Of a stretch of DNA of 22,272 bases, positions 1-10,158 are shown in pieces (positions within the stretch are counted from its first letter, which is position 1; every line of letters starts with the position of its first letter). The notes beneath the pieces were generated by a model. It searched no databases. It was not told the DNA's origin and saw only the letters and a list, made by a program, of their open reading frames with translations. The stretch comes from Paraglomus occultum (taxonomy: Eukaryota > Glomeromycota > Glomeromycetes > Paraglomerales > Paraglomeraceae). The stretch is taken from NCBI GenBank assembly GCA_910592205.1, contig CAJVPJ010000543.1:1-22272 (forward strand), given 5' to 3'. The translations under genes were made by a program, and so were the position numbers.

Positions 1-1
1 T

Positions 2-297
2 TGGAAAGATATTGACAAGCTTATTGACGAAGTGGAAAAGAATAAATCTGGTGACAACGTATGGAATACCGTTTATCATAATGATGTAAGCCATTATCAC
101 GTCTCGAGAAAGAGAGTAAATATTCCAGCACACGCTTACCTACTGGAGCTTTGCCCAAACCGAGAAATAGTTATGATTTGGATTCAGCTGCAGGTACGGT
201 TATATGTTGATACAAATAAAGTCAACTTACAATATTAACATCCTGCGTTTTTTGTATTTAGAGACTCAACCTCTTTTTGGAAAAACTTGTAATTTAG
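2..297 (+). CDS. 3' end of an unidentified gene (partial at left edge)
   Basis: An open frame enters from the left edge at base 2 (first residues WKDIDKLIDEVEKN) and runs without a stop to base 193. There CAG is followed by GTACGG, a plausible splice donor. A TTTAG acceptor at 260-261 would give a 68-nt phase-0 intron and a last exon of 11 codons ending in TAG at 295-297. Without splicing, the frame stops at TAA 236-238. The GTG at 32 is only an internal codon, not a start. The visible part has about 64 residues and is rich in charged and aromatic residues (VSHYHVSRKRVNIPAHAYLL). I do not recognise a family. The evidence is an unbroken frame with mixed, protein-like composition up to a sensible donor; splicing and the upstream gene body cannot be judged from here. 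Confidence 0.35.
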
Positions 298-2588
298 TGG
301 GCTTATTTACAGTTATACTCAAAGGTTTGAATTATATGATGTGCTTCCACATATGCCAATATGGTTGAGTTATCGAACATGTTACTGTTAGTTGCCTTTG
401 TTGGGCATTGACTATGTAAGAAATTAAAATACAATATTTTGAAAATTATATCTTGAGATTAATGTTAAATTGGTAATGAGTTCGATGTTAACGGTCCCTG
501 ATAAAACTAGCAACATTCGAGCCGAGCTCGGTTCGAAACATTCTAGCGTCAGCTGTTATGTGTCTTCCTAACATTGTTTTTACATCCAAACCAGTTTTTT
601 TCCGAATATGCCACTGTTTAGCTTAGACTTGAGATAGCATACGATAGCTATTAATTTTAGAAATGGGTTATTTTTTCCCCGTAGATGATATATAAGTAGC
701 CCGAATCGCATCGATGTTAGATGATAAACCACGGAAATTGAATAAACGCTTTTCTTTGAAATCGAACTACTTTCTTTGTTTCATCGTTGACTATTAATCG
801 ACCGAGATATACAATATTTATACTATAAACAGCTCACACCGAGCTGTAAACTATCCGTTGATTGCGGACATAATGGAGCGAGAGCGTATAATTAATAATG
901 AAAATGACGTTTGCCGATGTCAAATCGAAGTTTAAATTTAATTAGGCAATTTTCTTTCAATTTTGTGGTAAGAATTGTTGTTATTATCATTATTATATAA
1001 TGTATTATATCGTATCTACCTATTTGGATACAAATAATGATTCTCGTATAGCGAGTAGATAAACGCGCATACTGTAACTATTAAATAACTAGGTCACTTG
1101 CGAGCTTGAGATTCAGTCTTAATTACAATCGCCGAAATATAAAGGTGATACGAAGCTAAAGTCGGTAGCCTTGTTGATCGAAAAGAACACGCCTACGCGA
1201 AAGAATTCGCTCTCACAATCCCAGACTGCCGACCGCAACAATGAAACAAAGCATCAATCAATATTTTACTTTATTAAACAACGTAATGTAATATAATTTG
1301 AGCGACCGACACAGATGACTATTTTTCTCAACACATAATGCAAGATTGTCTAGTCCTTGACGTGCATTGTATAAAGTTGTCTGCATAATATTAAACGTTA
1401 TGTCGGTTTTATTAAATGTTTGTAAAACGTATTTTCCCATCGCCGTGACTAGCTATACATGACTTTATCCATAAAAAGACATTTCCCTGTGGCTTATTTA
1501 TTTATTTTTTTTTTTTTTAATAAATTTATAATCTTTTACCACGATCGAACATAAATAAGCTTAAATGATGACGACTTTATTAATGTTATATATCATTTTC
1601 TTAACTAAAGCCTTAACTTATAAACCTCTGATATAGTAAGTTTATATTTTCATTTATTTATTATCTACATTCGACATGACATTCTAAAAGATTATGTTAC
1701 GAAAGCACTATTACACATTTTGATAAGTTGTATATTACTAAAGCATTATGTCAATTTAAAATAGACTGTTCGATTACAAGCTACTAATTTTGCAATTAAC
1801 TCAAAACATGATACGTAATTCTTTTCCAATTATACACCCGTTGTGCCACAAACATTTTCGCTATCAACCTACAAATACCAACAATGCGAACTGTGGAACA
1901 TACAACACGCACTGCTGGATAACGAAGACAATCCATTGCGTACACCATTATGTAACTCAGCGGCAAATCTCAATGGCACTCTACGAACAAGATAGCCTTT
2001 TTCTCGATATTTTATCACACAGTTTCCTAACACGTCGAATAACCAAACACATTCAATCAACGAGTACTGGGTATATCAGGTAGCGTGATACACCATTTCT
2101 CTCTTCTACCAAAAAGTCTTTGGATAATTGTCAATTAATTACTGTTTCTATGCTGAATACTATTAAACATTGGTTTAACAATTACAACATAATTTGTCAT
2201 TTCCAAATGCCTACCAGCCAACACATAGTTATATCCAAAAACTCTATGCCAGTTAACTGAAATACTGCTGCTTATTATAGCATTAAACGGTTTAATATGA
2301 TAAATTGTACATTTGGCTGTCTTTAAAATTAAAAAGAGAGAAAGTACACCCATTTAAGCTTATCTACGCTATACGGATTACGTACCGACTGTTGTTTGGA
2401 TAAAATACTAAGGTTTTTTTGCTTATTAACATAGTAAAAGCTGTGTAGCTTGCGCAGCATGTTTTTTACTAATCTTGTTATTTATAAAATTTCCGAAGCA
2501 ACAACTGATAACATTACATGATGTAGGTACAATAAAAGAATTCAAATCCTCACTAAAAAGTCAACTTTTGGATTTTTAATTTCACTTC
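298..2588. other. 2.3 kb with no supportable gene
   Basis: This AT-rich stretch holds a T-run at about 1506-1518, several AATAAA-like hexamers and a TATATAAG sequence near 690, but nothing that forms a gene. The longest frames overlap each other on opposite strands (1790-2083 plus, 1869-2060 minus) and look like chance. A 72-codon minus-strand frame at 2135-2353 starts with a true ATG and has a protein-like middle (NWHRVFGYNYVLAGRHLEMT). It could be an exon or relic, but I cannot tie it to a family. Confidence 0.4.
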
Positions 2589-3236
2589 TTACGGAATATA
2601 ACGTCGATGAATGGTGTTCCGGAGGCTAGTCATTGATCCCTCATAGTACCAATTAAAATCCAAGTCTCCGTTGTAAGTCAGACAGTCTCTTTTATGAGTC
2701 GGGCCGTTATACATTTTTTTGTATAAATATAGATTGATAATGACGAAAATTTGCAAAAACAACTTTAATATTACCAGAATTAGTCTCAATATAACCATTA
2801 TAAACTTTAATACTCCACACATTGTTAAAACGGTTGTAATCATACGGGACACTCCACATAAAGGCTAAAAATTGATTTTGATTTTCGATATGGTATACAA
2901 AAACTCCTACACTTCCCCTAACCATGGATTCAGCAGTCCTACGAGTACCCCATACCAAACCGTAACCGCCTTCGATCCGGCTAGGCAACCCCAAGTCAGA
3001 TGTACCAGATTCAAAATATAAACTATGTTGAACAAGGATTTCTGATAAAGAATTTTTAATAGTAATGATAGTTTTTCTGTCGACACGGTCTAGAATCTGT
3101 ATAAAAAAAACAAACAAACTCAATATGCAATTACTAGGATGCAAATAATTACAAAACAAAATAATTCATACAGTAAAAACGTCTGAAGCGTAGAAGTGGT
3201 AAGTTTTGCTATTGGAAGAACAAGTGTTGCAGCCAT
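2589..3236 (-). CDS. Actinoporin-like pore-forming cytolysin homologue, C-terminal frame uncertain
   Basis: The main frame (3096 down to about 2775) carries hallmarks of the actinoporin / Anemone_cytotox family (Pfam PF06369). In order these are a helix ending in LDRVDRK, then YFESGTSDLGLP, WGTRRTAESMVRGSVGVFVY, and FMWSVPYDYN followed by VWSIKVYNG, the aromatic lipid-headgroup region. Family members bind membrane lipid and insert their N-terminal helix to form pores. An ATG at 3236 (MAATLVLPIAKL...) probably starts exon 1. An intron of about 75 nt (donor GTATGA at 3171, acceptor TACAG ending 3097, or TAG ending 3090) joins it to the main exon; only the second acceptor keeps phase with this donor. 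The C-terminal motif EGSMTS lies in another frame (2589 to about 2720). An in-frame 88-nt GT-AG intron (2774-2687) would connect them but drops family-like residues. Otherwise there is a frame break at the seven-base run 2714-2720. No signal peptide is seen. The gene may be functional or a young pseudogene. Confidence 0.6.
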
Positions 3237-3494
3237 GATTGAGGTAAATAATCTTTAAACCTAAACTTTCGCATATTATTTGTATATCGATATCAACCAA
3301 CAGCCAAAAGCAGTTGCCTTTCATTTACAAGGAAATTTTATGTTCTCAGAATTGTCATTACACCGATATAATGCAAGGTTCTTGAGTTATTATTGATATA
3401 CCGCACGTAGATTTGATTTGGCGTTGATGTTAGATACGGTTGACGAGTGGACAATCACCCAAACCTATTGCGCTGGTAAATAATAAAATAATGT

Positions 3495-4660
3495 AAAGAA
3501 AAAGCTTTGCATTTGAACATTAACAAAATTTTAAAAAAAAAGTTTGTGTAGAAAATTCGCTTATTTGCGCTGTGTGTGAGAATGAGAAAACTGCACGTTT
3601 GACATGTGTCACATTGATTACCTACATTTCTATTTCCGCATCATATACTTTAAGCGATATATTTTCGTGTAGACAATTTCCTTGTCTGCGCTAAATAAGT
3701 TTGTGCATAAAGTGGACAGAACTCGGAAAACTGCTAAAATGGACTTTGCGTGTCTTTTTTAGTTGCAGTCACAAGCGTCAGATAATTACTTTGCATTTGA
3801 CACAGATGTGTCACGATAATTACCCAAGCTTTTATTTCCAAATTAAATAGCTTGAACGAATTATTTTGTGCATAAAATTCGCAATCTGCGCTAATTAGCT
3901 TGAACAGAACTCGGGAAATTACTGAAGCGGGCTTTAGCCGTGCTTTTTTGCAGTTACGAGTCGTCATTTGCATTTTTATACATAATGTGTAAAAATTTAC
4001 TAAGTTTGTGCATGAGACAATTGGAAACTGCTGAAATGGGTGGGTTTTTTTGCAGTTACACAAGTTTCTTGGCATTTTACAGATATGTCACGATAACCAC
4101 CCCAAGTTCCGAACGACATACCCTAAACGATTCATTTTGTGTAGGAATTCACCTCTTTTCTGCGCTAAATCAGTCGTGCATGAAAGTGGACAGAAACTCG
4201 GGAAACTCGACTTCGCAGTGGTTTTTTTGCTGTCACACAAGCGTCCGATGATCATTTACAGCATCAACATCATAATTTTACGGACACGTGATTATTTCTG
4301 TATGTAAATTTAATTAACATAAATTTAGAATAAACTAAAATTTTGCTTCTATAATTTCTCCCACTGCAATCATGTGTCCGTAAATTTTTTGATGTTGATC
4401 TTGGGATAGTTCATTTGACGACACCGCCTAAAGTTATTAATTTCCCGAACCATATCCCATAAACGAATTAATCATTTTTGTGCAGAATTTCGCTATTCTG
4501 CGCGCCAAACAGTTTGTGCATGATAGTGAGCAAATCTCGGGAAACTGCGGAAATGAGCTTTAGCTGTGTTTTTTGCAGGGGTCAGATCGTTATTAACACC
4601 CACCCTTGTACTTTTATTCGGACAATCAACTTTAATGCCCATTTTCTGTAAAACCTAAAC
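3495..4660. repeat. Degenerate tandem-repeat array, copy A
   Basis: Related modules recur in the same order. A block around TCTGCGCTAAAT / GTGCATGAAAGTGGACAGAAACTCGG / AACTGCTGAAATGG is followed by a T-tract and GCAGT, then ACACAAGCGTCCGATGATC, GACAGATGTGTCACGATAAC and a CGAATTCATTTTGTGCAG-like end. Instances lie near 3552, 3673, 3875, 4020, 4141 and 4480. Spacing ranges from about 100 to 190 bp (longer across the inserted MITE), so units have lost parts and drifted. The same modules form the array at 14290-15050. Open frames inside the array on either strand are by-products of the repeat and are not called as genes. Confidence 0.7.
4261..4413. mobile_element. Small MITE-like insertion with imperfect terminal inverted repeats
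   Basis: The left end (4263-4293, ATCAACATC... ACGGACACGTGATT) is the imperfect reverse complement of the right end (4368-4399, AATCATGTGTCCGT... GATGTTGAT). It has no coding capacity and an AT-rich centre. The paralogous array B has an uninterrupted version of the target: at about 14935-14990 the flanks (GTCCGATGATCATTTACA and TTTGA-GACA-CCGCCTAA) are directly joined. The extra DNA in copy A therefore spans 4261-4413. A CA dinucleotide occurs at both junctions and may be a short target duplication. The superfamily is unknown. Confidence 0.6.
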
Positions 4661-5960
4661 TTTTATTATTATTATTTTCGTACATTTATCTACTGTGATC
4701 TGTCATAATTTAGGAAATTGCGCTAAACCTCCTTTCTAAATTTACTAACTGCCGCCAAAGTCCGGCTATTTTTAAATATTGGCTGTGTCTATATCAAAAG
4801 ATCCAGATTTAAGATCAAGAATTAGCACTGGCACCGGCTCACATCTCTTTCGCCTCCATGACGTACAGTGAGACCTCCATAAAGTACAAGTTGACGGGAC
4901 CAGGCTTCTGGCGTGCATTTAGGGAGAGATGTGCATTGATATCCGACCATATTACGATGTGAAGATAACCAATAATATTGCTCATAATCGTCATTGTTAT
5001 CATATTTAACGCAACTACAGAACTATCGTTACTCATCTTCTTATCTTCAGTACGCAACCGATAGTACTGGGATGGACAACAAGGTTATATGATTGCTTTA
5101 TCCACTTGGCAAGGTCAGATTACTAGTGGTTGGGTTTGAATTTTGTATGTAATTAACACTATTTTCTGTTTAATATTAGGAGTTGTTTGTTGGCTATTAT
5201 TATTATCTATGATTTGGCAAGCTTACTAAAAAAACCTTGATTACTCTTCTCAGACGAGAAGATTATTAATTATATACGCCATTATATATAAGGGTAATTT
5301 TTATGATTCTTTGTGTGATGATAACATATCTGATGAGATTTTAGGTAAGTTATTTGACCGCAGTGTTCTTTCAAAGGCGGTTCTAGCCGGAGACAATTTA
5401 TTGGTTTTTTTGTTTGAGCTATCAAGTGGAGATATGATTGTTGTAGGTTTTGATGACGTTTTTTGATGGTTTAAAGTTTGTTCAGCGGGTGGATCGAGTT
5501 TTGATTAACGATTTGTATAATTTTGTTCTTTTTGCTGCTGGAAGTTGTTTAGTGGCTAGTGAGGTTCGTTTACTTAATTCTAGAGACGGTGATGACGTAC
5601 TTGTGGATACGAATCAGAATTATGAAAAGCTTATCGTCGTAAACATCCCAGGTCACGGCTAGTAAAACACGCGAGCCCAATTTCAGCTTTTTTGTCCTCT
5701 CGTGGATCAATTCATAGTATACTATAATGTCAAAGTTTGCCAGATTATAGTCGAATTGCTGCTGCTCACATATTGTGTTGACATATGTGGCAAAGTAGTT
5801 ATATTATTCCGTATTTGCGCGCTGATTTTGATAGTGGTCATTATATAAACCCATGTTTGGGCGTGAGGTATATTAGTAGCGGAGTAAGCGGAGATATGAC
5901 ATCAAACGAACGTATCTAGGAAATTTTATATGCATGCGAGTTAAGTTTAATTAATAAAAA
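4661..5960 (+). pseudogene. Decayed gene of unknown family, copy A
   Basis: This block aligns with 15051-16420 along its length and is broken by several stops and frame changes. Conserved pieces read on the plus strand: LGNC... around 4700, YYDVKI-NNIA-NRH around 4955-4990, DEKIINYI near 5250, SDEILGKLFDRSVLSKAVLAG near 5330-5390, then an open stretch 5450-5662 with VQRVDRVLINDLYNFVLF and LLNSRDGDDVLVDTNQNYEK. The end near 5730-5900 carries degenerate versions of a CxxC zinc-ribbon-like segment that is intact in copy B (CDICGKRSY...). Possible introns such as GTATGTAATT...TATTAG (about 5145-5179) occur in both copies. Codons end mostly in T or G, unlike the neighbouring BTB genes. No family was recognised; a cellular gene family, a transposon gene or an endogenised viral gene are all possible. 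Confidence 0.55.
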
Positions 5961-6756
5961 GTTTTATAACAACATAAAAATTTCCTTTTTTAACTAATGT
6001 TTCATTGTCTAATTTGGTAATATAGGCAACAGTCAAAATTAGTAAAATAGTCACAATAAAGCAAACCCCCCCAAAATTTCTACTAATACTTAATACTGCC
6101 GTTCTTTTCGCCAGGGACTGCATGTATGAATCTAATACTAATAGAAAATATGCCCAGCTGGGATGTTGTTATGTTAAAAGCCATACTTCACAAATTTTTA
6201 TTTTAGTTTCTTAACATATGTTACAAAACCAACATAATGTATTGATAAAAGCTAAAAATTCATAACTATTGAAAAAGTAAATTGTTTTGAATAAAATAAA
6301 TACATACTGAAACCTAAATAAAATGCAATTTATTTTCAGTTAAATTTGCTCCAATACATATTAATATGTACTGACAAAGTTACAAGCTTTTAAATCCAAT
6401 CATTACAAACATGGTGCTGGTTTTGTGAGTCACCATAACCCAAGCATCTTTCTAATATATTGTGCACATCCATGCTCTTTTTAGTTCCTGGTTGACACAA
6501 GTTAGTTATATAATGCAGATTGAGAATTTTGTTATCATATTAATAAAAAGCATATTAATATGTTTTACTGCATTCTGCTTTCTTTTTTTTATTTTTTTCT
6601 ATGCCAATACATGTTATACCATATTGCAACACAAAGTGAGCAATTTAATGTTCCTCACTATTGAGCTATTTTTTTATATCAATTAACTGCCATTTTCCAT
6701 CTAGTTCAATACATAATCAATCATATACCAAGAAATTTTTGAGCTTTAGAATATCC
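5961..6756. other. Intergenic, 3' flank of the BTB-Sel1 gene
   Basis: No gene is supported. The sequence is A/T rich with homopolymer runs. On the minus strand an AATAAA hexamer at 6593-6588, about 165 nt after the stop of the BTB-Sel1 gene, is a candidate poly(A) signal. The frame at 6462-6686 is low-complexity and hydrophobic because of T-runs and is not called. Confidence 0.4.
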
Positions 6757-9700
6757 TTATTTAATAGCTTTTTGATACAATTCAACTGCTTTTTGTTCAT
6801 TCTTTTCTACTCCAGTTCCATTCTCATAACACACACCAAGACTATATTGTGCTAGAGCATATCCTTGTTCAGCTGCTTTTTGATACCATTCAACTGTCTT
6901 TTGTTCATCTCTTTCTACACCAATTCCATGTTTGTAACACCAGCCAAGATTGTATTGTGCATCAGCATCTCCTTGTTCAGCAGCTTTTTGATACCATTCA
7001 ACTGCTTTCTGTTCATCTTTTCCTATTCCAGTTCCATTTGCATAACAGCAACCAAGATTATACTGTGCCTTAGTATGTCCTCCTTCAATTGCTTTTTGAT
7101 ACCATTCAACTGCCCTTTGTTCATCTTTTTCTACTCCAGTTCCATTTGCATAACACAAGCCAAGACTATATTGTGTGCTAGCATTTCCTTGCTCAGCTGC
7201 TTTTTGATACCATTCAACTGCCTTTTGTTCATCTTTTTCTACTCCAGTTCCAAACTCATAACACAAGCCAAGGCTATATTGTGCACTAGCATTTCCTTGC
7301 TCAGCTGCCTTTTGATACCATTCAACTGCTACCTGTTCATCTATTTTTACACCAATTCCACATCCATAGCATAACCCAAGATTGTACTGTGCACTAGCAT
7401 GTCCTTGTTCAGCAGCTTTTTGATACCATTCAACTGCTTTTTGTTCATCTTTTTCTACTCCAGCTCCATTTGCATAACACCAACCAAGATTCTTTTGTGC
7501 ACTAGCATTCCCTTGTTCAGCTGTTTCCTGGTACCACTCAACTGCCTCTTGTATATCACTTCCTACTCCAACTCCATTCTCATAATACACATCAAGATTA
7601 AATTGTGCAATAGCATCACCTTGTTCAGCAGCTTTTTGGTACCATTCAATGGCATTTTGTTCATCCTTTTCTATTCCAATTCCATGCCCATAACACATGC
7701 CAACATTATTTTGTGCTTGAGCATGTCCTTGTTCAGCTGCTTTTAAAAACCATTCAATTGCCTTTTGTTCATCCTTTTCTACTCCAGTTCCATGGTCATA
7801 ACATAAGCCAAGACTATATTGTGCACTAGCATTTCCTTGCTCAGCTGCTTTTTGATACCATTCAACTGCCTTTTGATGATCCTTTTCTACTCCAATTCCA
7901 TTCCCATAACACACACCAAGATTAAATTGTGCTTGAGCAAACCCTTGTTCAGCAGCTTTTTGATACCATTCAACTGCTTTCTGTTCATCTTTTCCTACTC
8001 CAGTTCCATGTCTATAATACACACCAAGATTATATTGAGCCTTGGCATACCCTTGTTCAGCTGCTTTTTGATGCCATTCAACTGCCTTTTGATGATCTTT
8101 TTCTACCCCAATTCCATTCTCATAACACACACCAAGATTAAATTGTGCATTAGCATCACCTTGTTCAGCTGCTTTTTGATACCATTCAATATCAATATCA
8201 AATGCTTTTTGCTCATCCTTTTCTACTCCAATTCCATTCCCATAACACACTAACACACCAAGATTATATTGTGCTTGAGCATGTCCTTGTTCAGCAGCTT
8301 TTTGATACCATTCAACTGCCTTTTGTTTATTTTGTTTTACCCCAGTTGCATTCTCATAACACACTCCAAGATTATATTGTGCTTGAGCATGTCCTTGTTC
8401 AGCAGCTTTTTGACACCATTCAACTACCTTTTGTTTATTTTTTTCTACTCCAGTCCCATTATGATAACACCAACCAAGACTATATTGTGCTTGAGCATAT
8501 CCTTGTTCAGCAGCTTTTTGGTACCATTCAACTACCTTTTGCTCATCCTTTCCTACTCCAGTTCCATGTCTATAATACACACCAAGATTATATTGAGCCT
8601 TGGCATACCCTTGTTCAGCTGCTTTTTGATGCCATTCAACTGCCTTTTGATGATCTTTTTCTACCCCAATTCCATTCTCATAACACACACCAAGATTAAA
8701 TTGTGCATTAGCATCACCTTGTTCAGCTGCTTTTTGATACCATTCAATATCAATATCAAATGCTTTTTGCTCATCCTTTTCTACTCCAATTCCATTCCCA
8801 TAACACACTAACACACCAAGATTATATTGTGCTTGAGCATGTCCTTGTTCAGCAGCTTTTTGATACCATTCAACTGCCTTTTGTTTATTTTGTTTTACCC
8901 CAGTTGCATTCTCATAATACACTCCAAGATTATATTGTGCTTGAGCATATCCTTGTTCAGCCACTTGATGATATAATTCAACAGCTTTTCCAGCATCTTT
9001 CTCTACTCCAATTCCATGTTCATAGCAATAGCCAAGATTGTACTGTGCTGCAGCATTTCCTTGTTCAACTGCTTGTTTGTATAATTCAATGGTCTTTTCA
9101 GTATCTTTTTCTACCCTGATGTTATTTTCATAACAATCACCAGGATCATACTGCTCTTTTTTATTGTTAATGATAACTGAATCAAGATTACACCTTTGTC
9201 CTGTTCTTGGTAATAGAATTGTGGTGTCTGGGATGTAATCTTTCTTCATTTGACAATTGAGTATATCATGACGTAATTTTCTTGGTAATAAATCATCAAA
9301 TAGAAGAGCCTTATCAGGGGACATATTAAAAAATCTAATGTGAGGTATACAATCTGCTATAATGTCTTTCACTGTGTTGATTTCGTGGGATGACCAATTA
9401 TTTAGATCATTTCCAAGTTCTAGCCCATGCACTTGTTTAGTGGCCCATTGCACAACTGATATCCAAATATCATCATCTTCTATGCTGAGGTCATTGTTTT
9501 TGAGAAAATTGATCAAGGTCTCCTTTGGTAAAGTTGCAAAATCGTTTGATTTAAACACAATATCTGGGTGCAAAACCATAAGTTGATTGCAATAATCCAA
9601 AAGCTTGTTTGAAGGAGAAGTAGAAAGATCATACTTATGAACTGTTACGATATAGGCTTCAAGTGCAATGCAAAGATCAAGTAGTCCAAGTTTACTAGCA

Positions 9701-10158
9701 CCATCCAGAAGACTAATCCAATCCACAAGTTTACATGACTCATAGAAAATTTGCCCGGTATAAATAAACCTGCAGAAAGCAATTTTATTTAGAGTATTAC
9801 TATCAGGATTAGTATTACTGCTGTTATTATTATAGACATGTTTTTGATAGCATAGCAACGTTATTCATATGTTCTAACATAAAATTTACCTGAGCAGAAT
9901 TTCGAAAATATCGGAGGACACATCTTCCAATATCATAGTAATAGCAGTCTTTTGAATCTCTTTAGCTGTCTCTGACTTTCCGGTCAAACTCTTCTCGAAG
10001 AACGAGCATTGCGTACACAATATTAGTGTATGAGCAAAAAATACTTTTTTATTTGGCTCCCTTCCAACATGAATTGAAACGTCTGCATATTTGCCGCTTT
10101 CGTAAAGCCTCTCATAGGCTGATAAAAGGCGTGAGGACAAATCAACTACGATATTCAT
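6757..10158 (-). CDS. BTB-BACK protein with about 22 Sel1 repeats
   Basis: Two exons, 10158-9890 and 9769-6757, are joined across a 120-nt GT-AG intron (GTAAAT ... CTGCAG). They give 1093 residues ending in TAA. The start is the ATG at 10158; the upstream in-frame TTG is not used. Residues about 24-130 form a BTB/POZ domain (KYADVSIHVG, FIYTGQ just after the intron). Residues about 145-260 form BACK (LPKETLINFLKNNDLSIEDDDIW, VVQWA). From about 296 to the end there are tandem Sel1/TPR-like repeats of 36 residues with consensus AQYNLGVCYENGTGVEKDEQ followed by KAVEWYQKAAEQG. BTB-BACK proteins usually act as Cullin-3 substrate adaptors through BTB; Sel1 solenoids bind proteins. The expected role is a cytoplasmic or nuclear ubiquitin-ligase adaptor, by family inference. 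No TLDc or kinase domain follows. The whole frame is intact. Confidence 0.93.
7985..8958 (-). repeat. Near-identical 558-bp segmental duplication inside the Sel1 array
   Basis: The stretches 7985-8400 and 8543-8958 are almost identical at an offset of 558 bp. This equals five Sel1 units (five times 108 bp plus an 18-bp insertion). In protein order, repeats 3-6 match repeats 8-11, including a rare 42-residue unit with the extra residues of NLGVLVCYGNGIG and FDIDIEW. One visible difference is YY versus CY in the ENATGV unit. Other repeats are far more diverged, so this is a recent unequal-crossover or slippage event that kept the frame. Confidence 0.9.

Noticed and set aside
505..545. GGTTCGAAAC resembling a tRNA T-arm
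   Set aside because: The flanking bases do not form the T-stem and no acceptor or anticodon arms can be placed.
1869..2083. Opposite-strand frames of 63 and 97 codons
   Set aside because: They cover each other, have no motif, and neither has splice sites or flanks that make a gene.
3734..4307. Frames of 85-113 codons on both strands in array A
   Set aside because: They follow the tandem-repeat period, are not conserved as frames in array B and mostly start or end within repeat modules.
4839..5057. 72-codon minus-strand frame opposite the decayed gene copy A
   Set aside because: The plus-strand reading is the one conserved between copies A and B (YDVKI-NNIA-NRH); the minus frame is its shadow.
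6849..9119. Many plus-strand frames rich in Phe, Leu, Ser and His opposite the Sel1 gene
   Set aside because: They are periodic shadows of the minus-strand Sel1 repeats and repeat every 36 codons; no independent motif.
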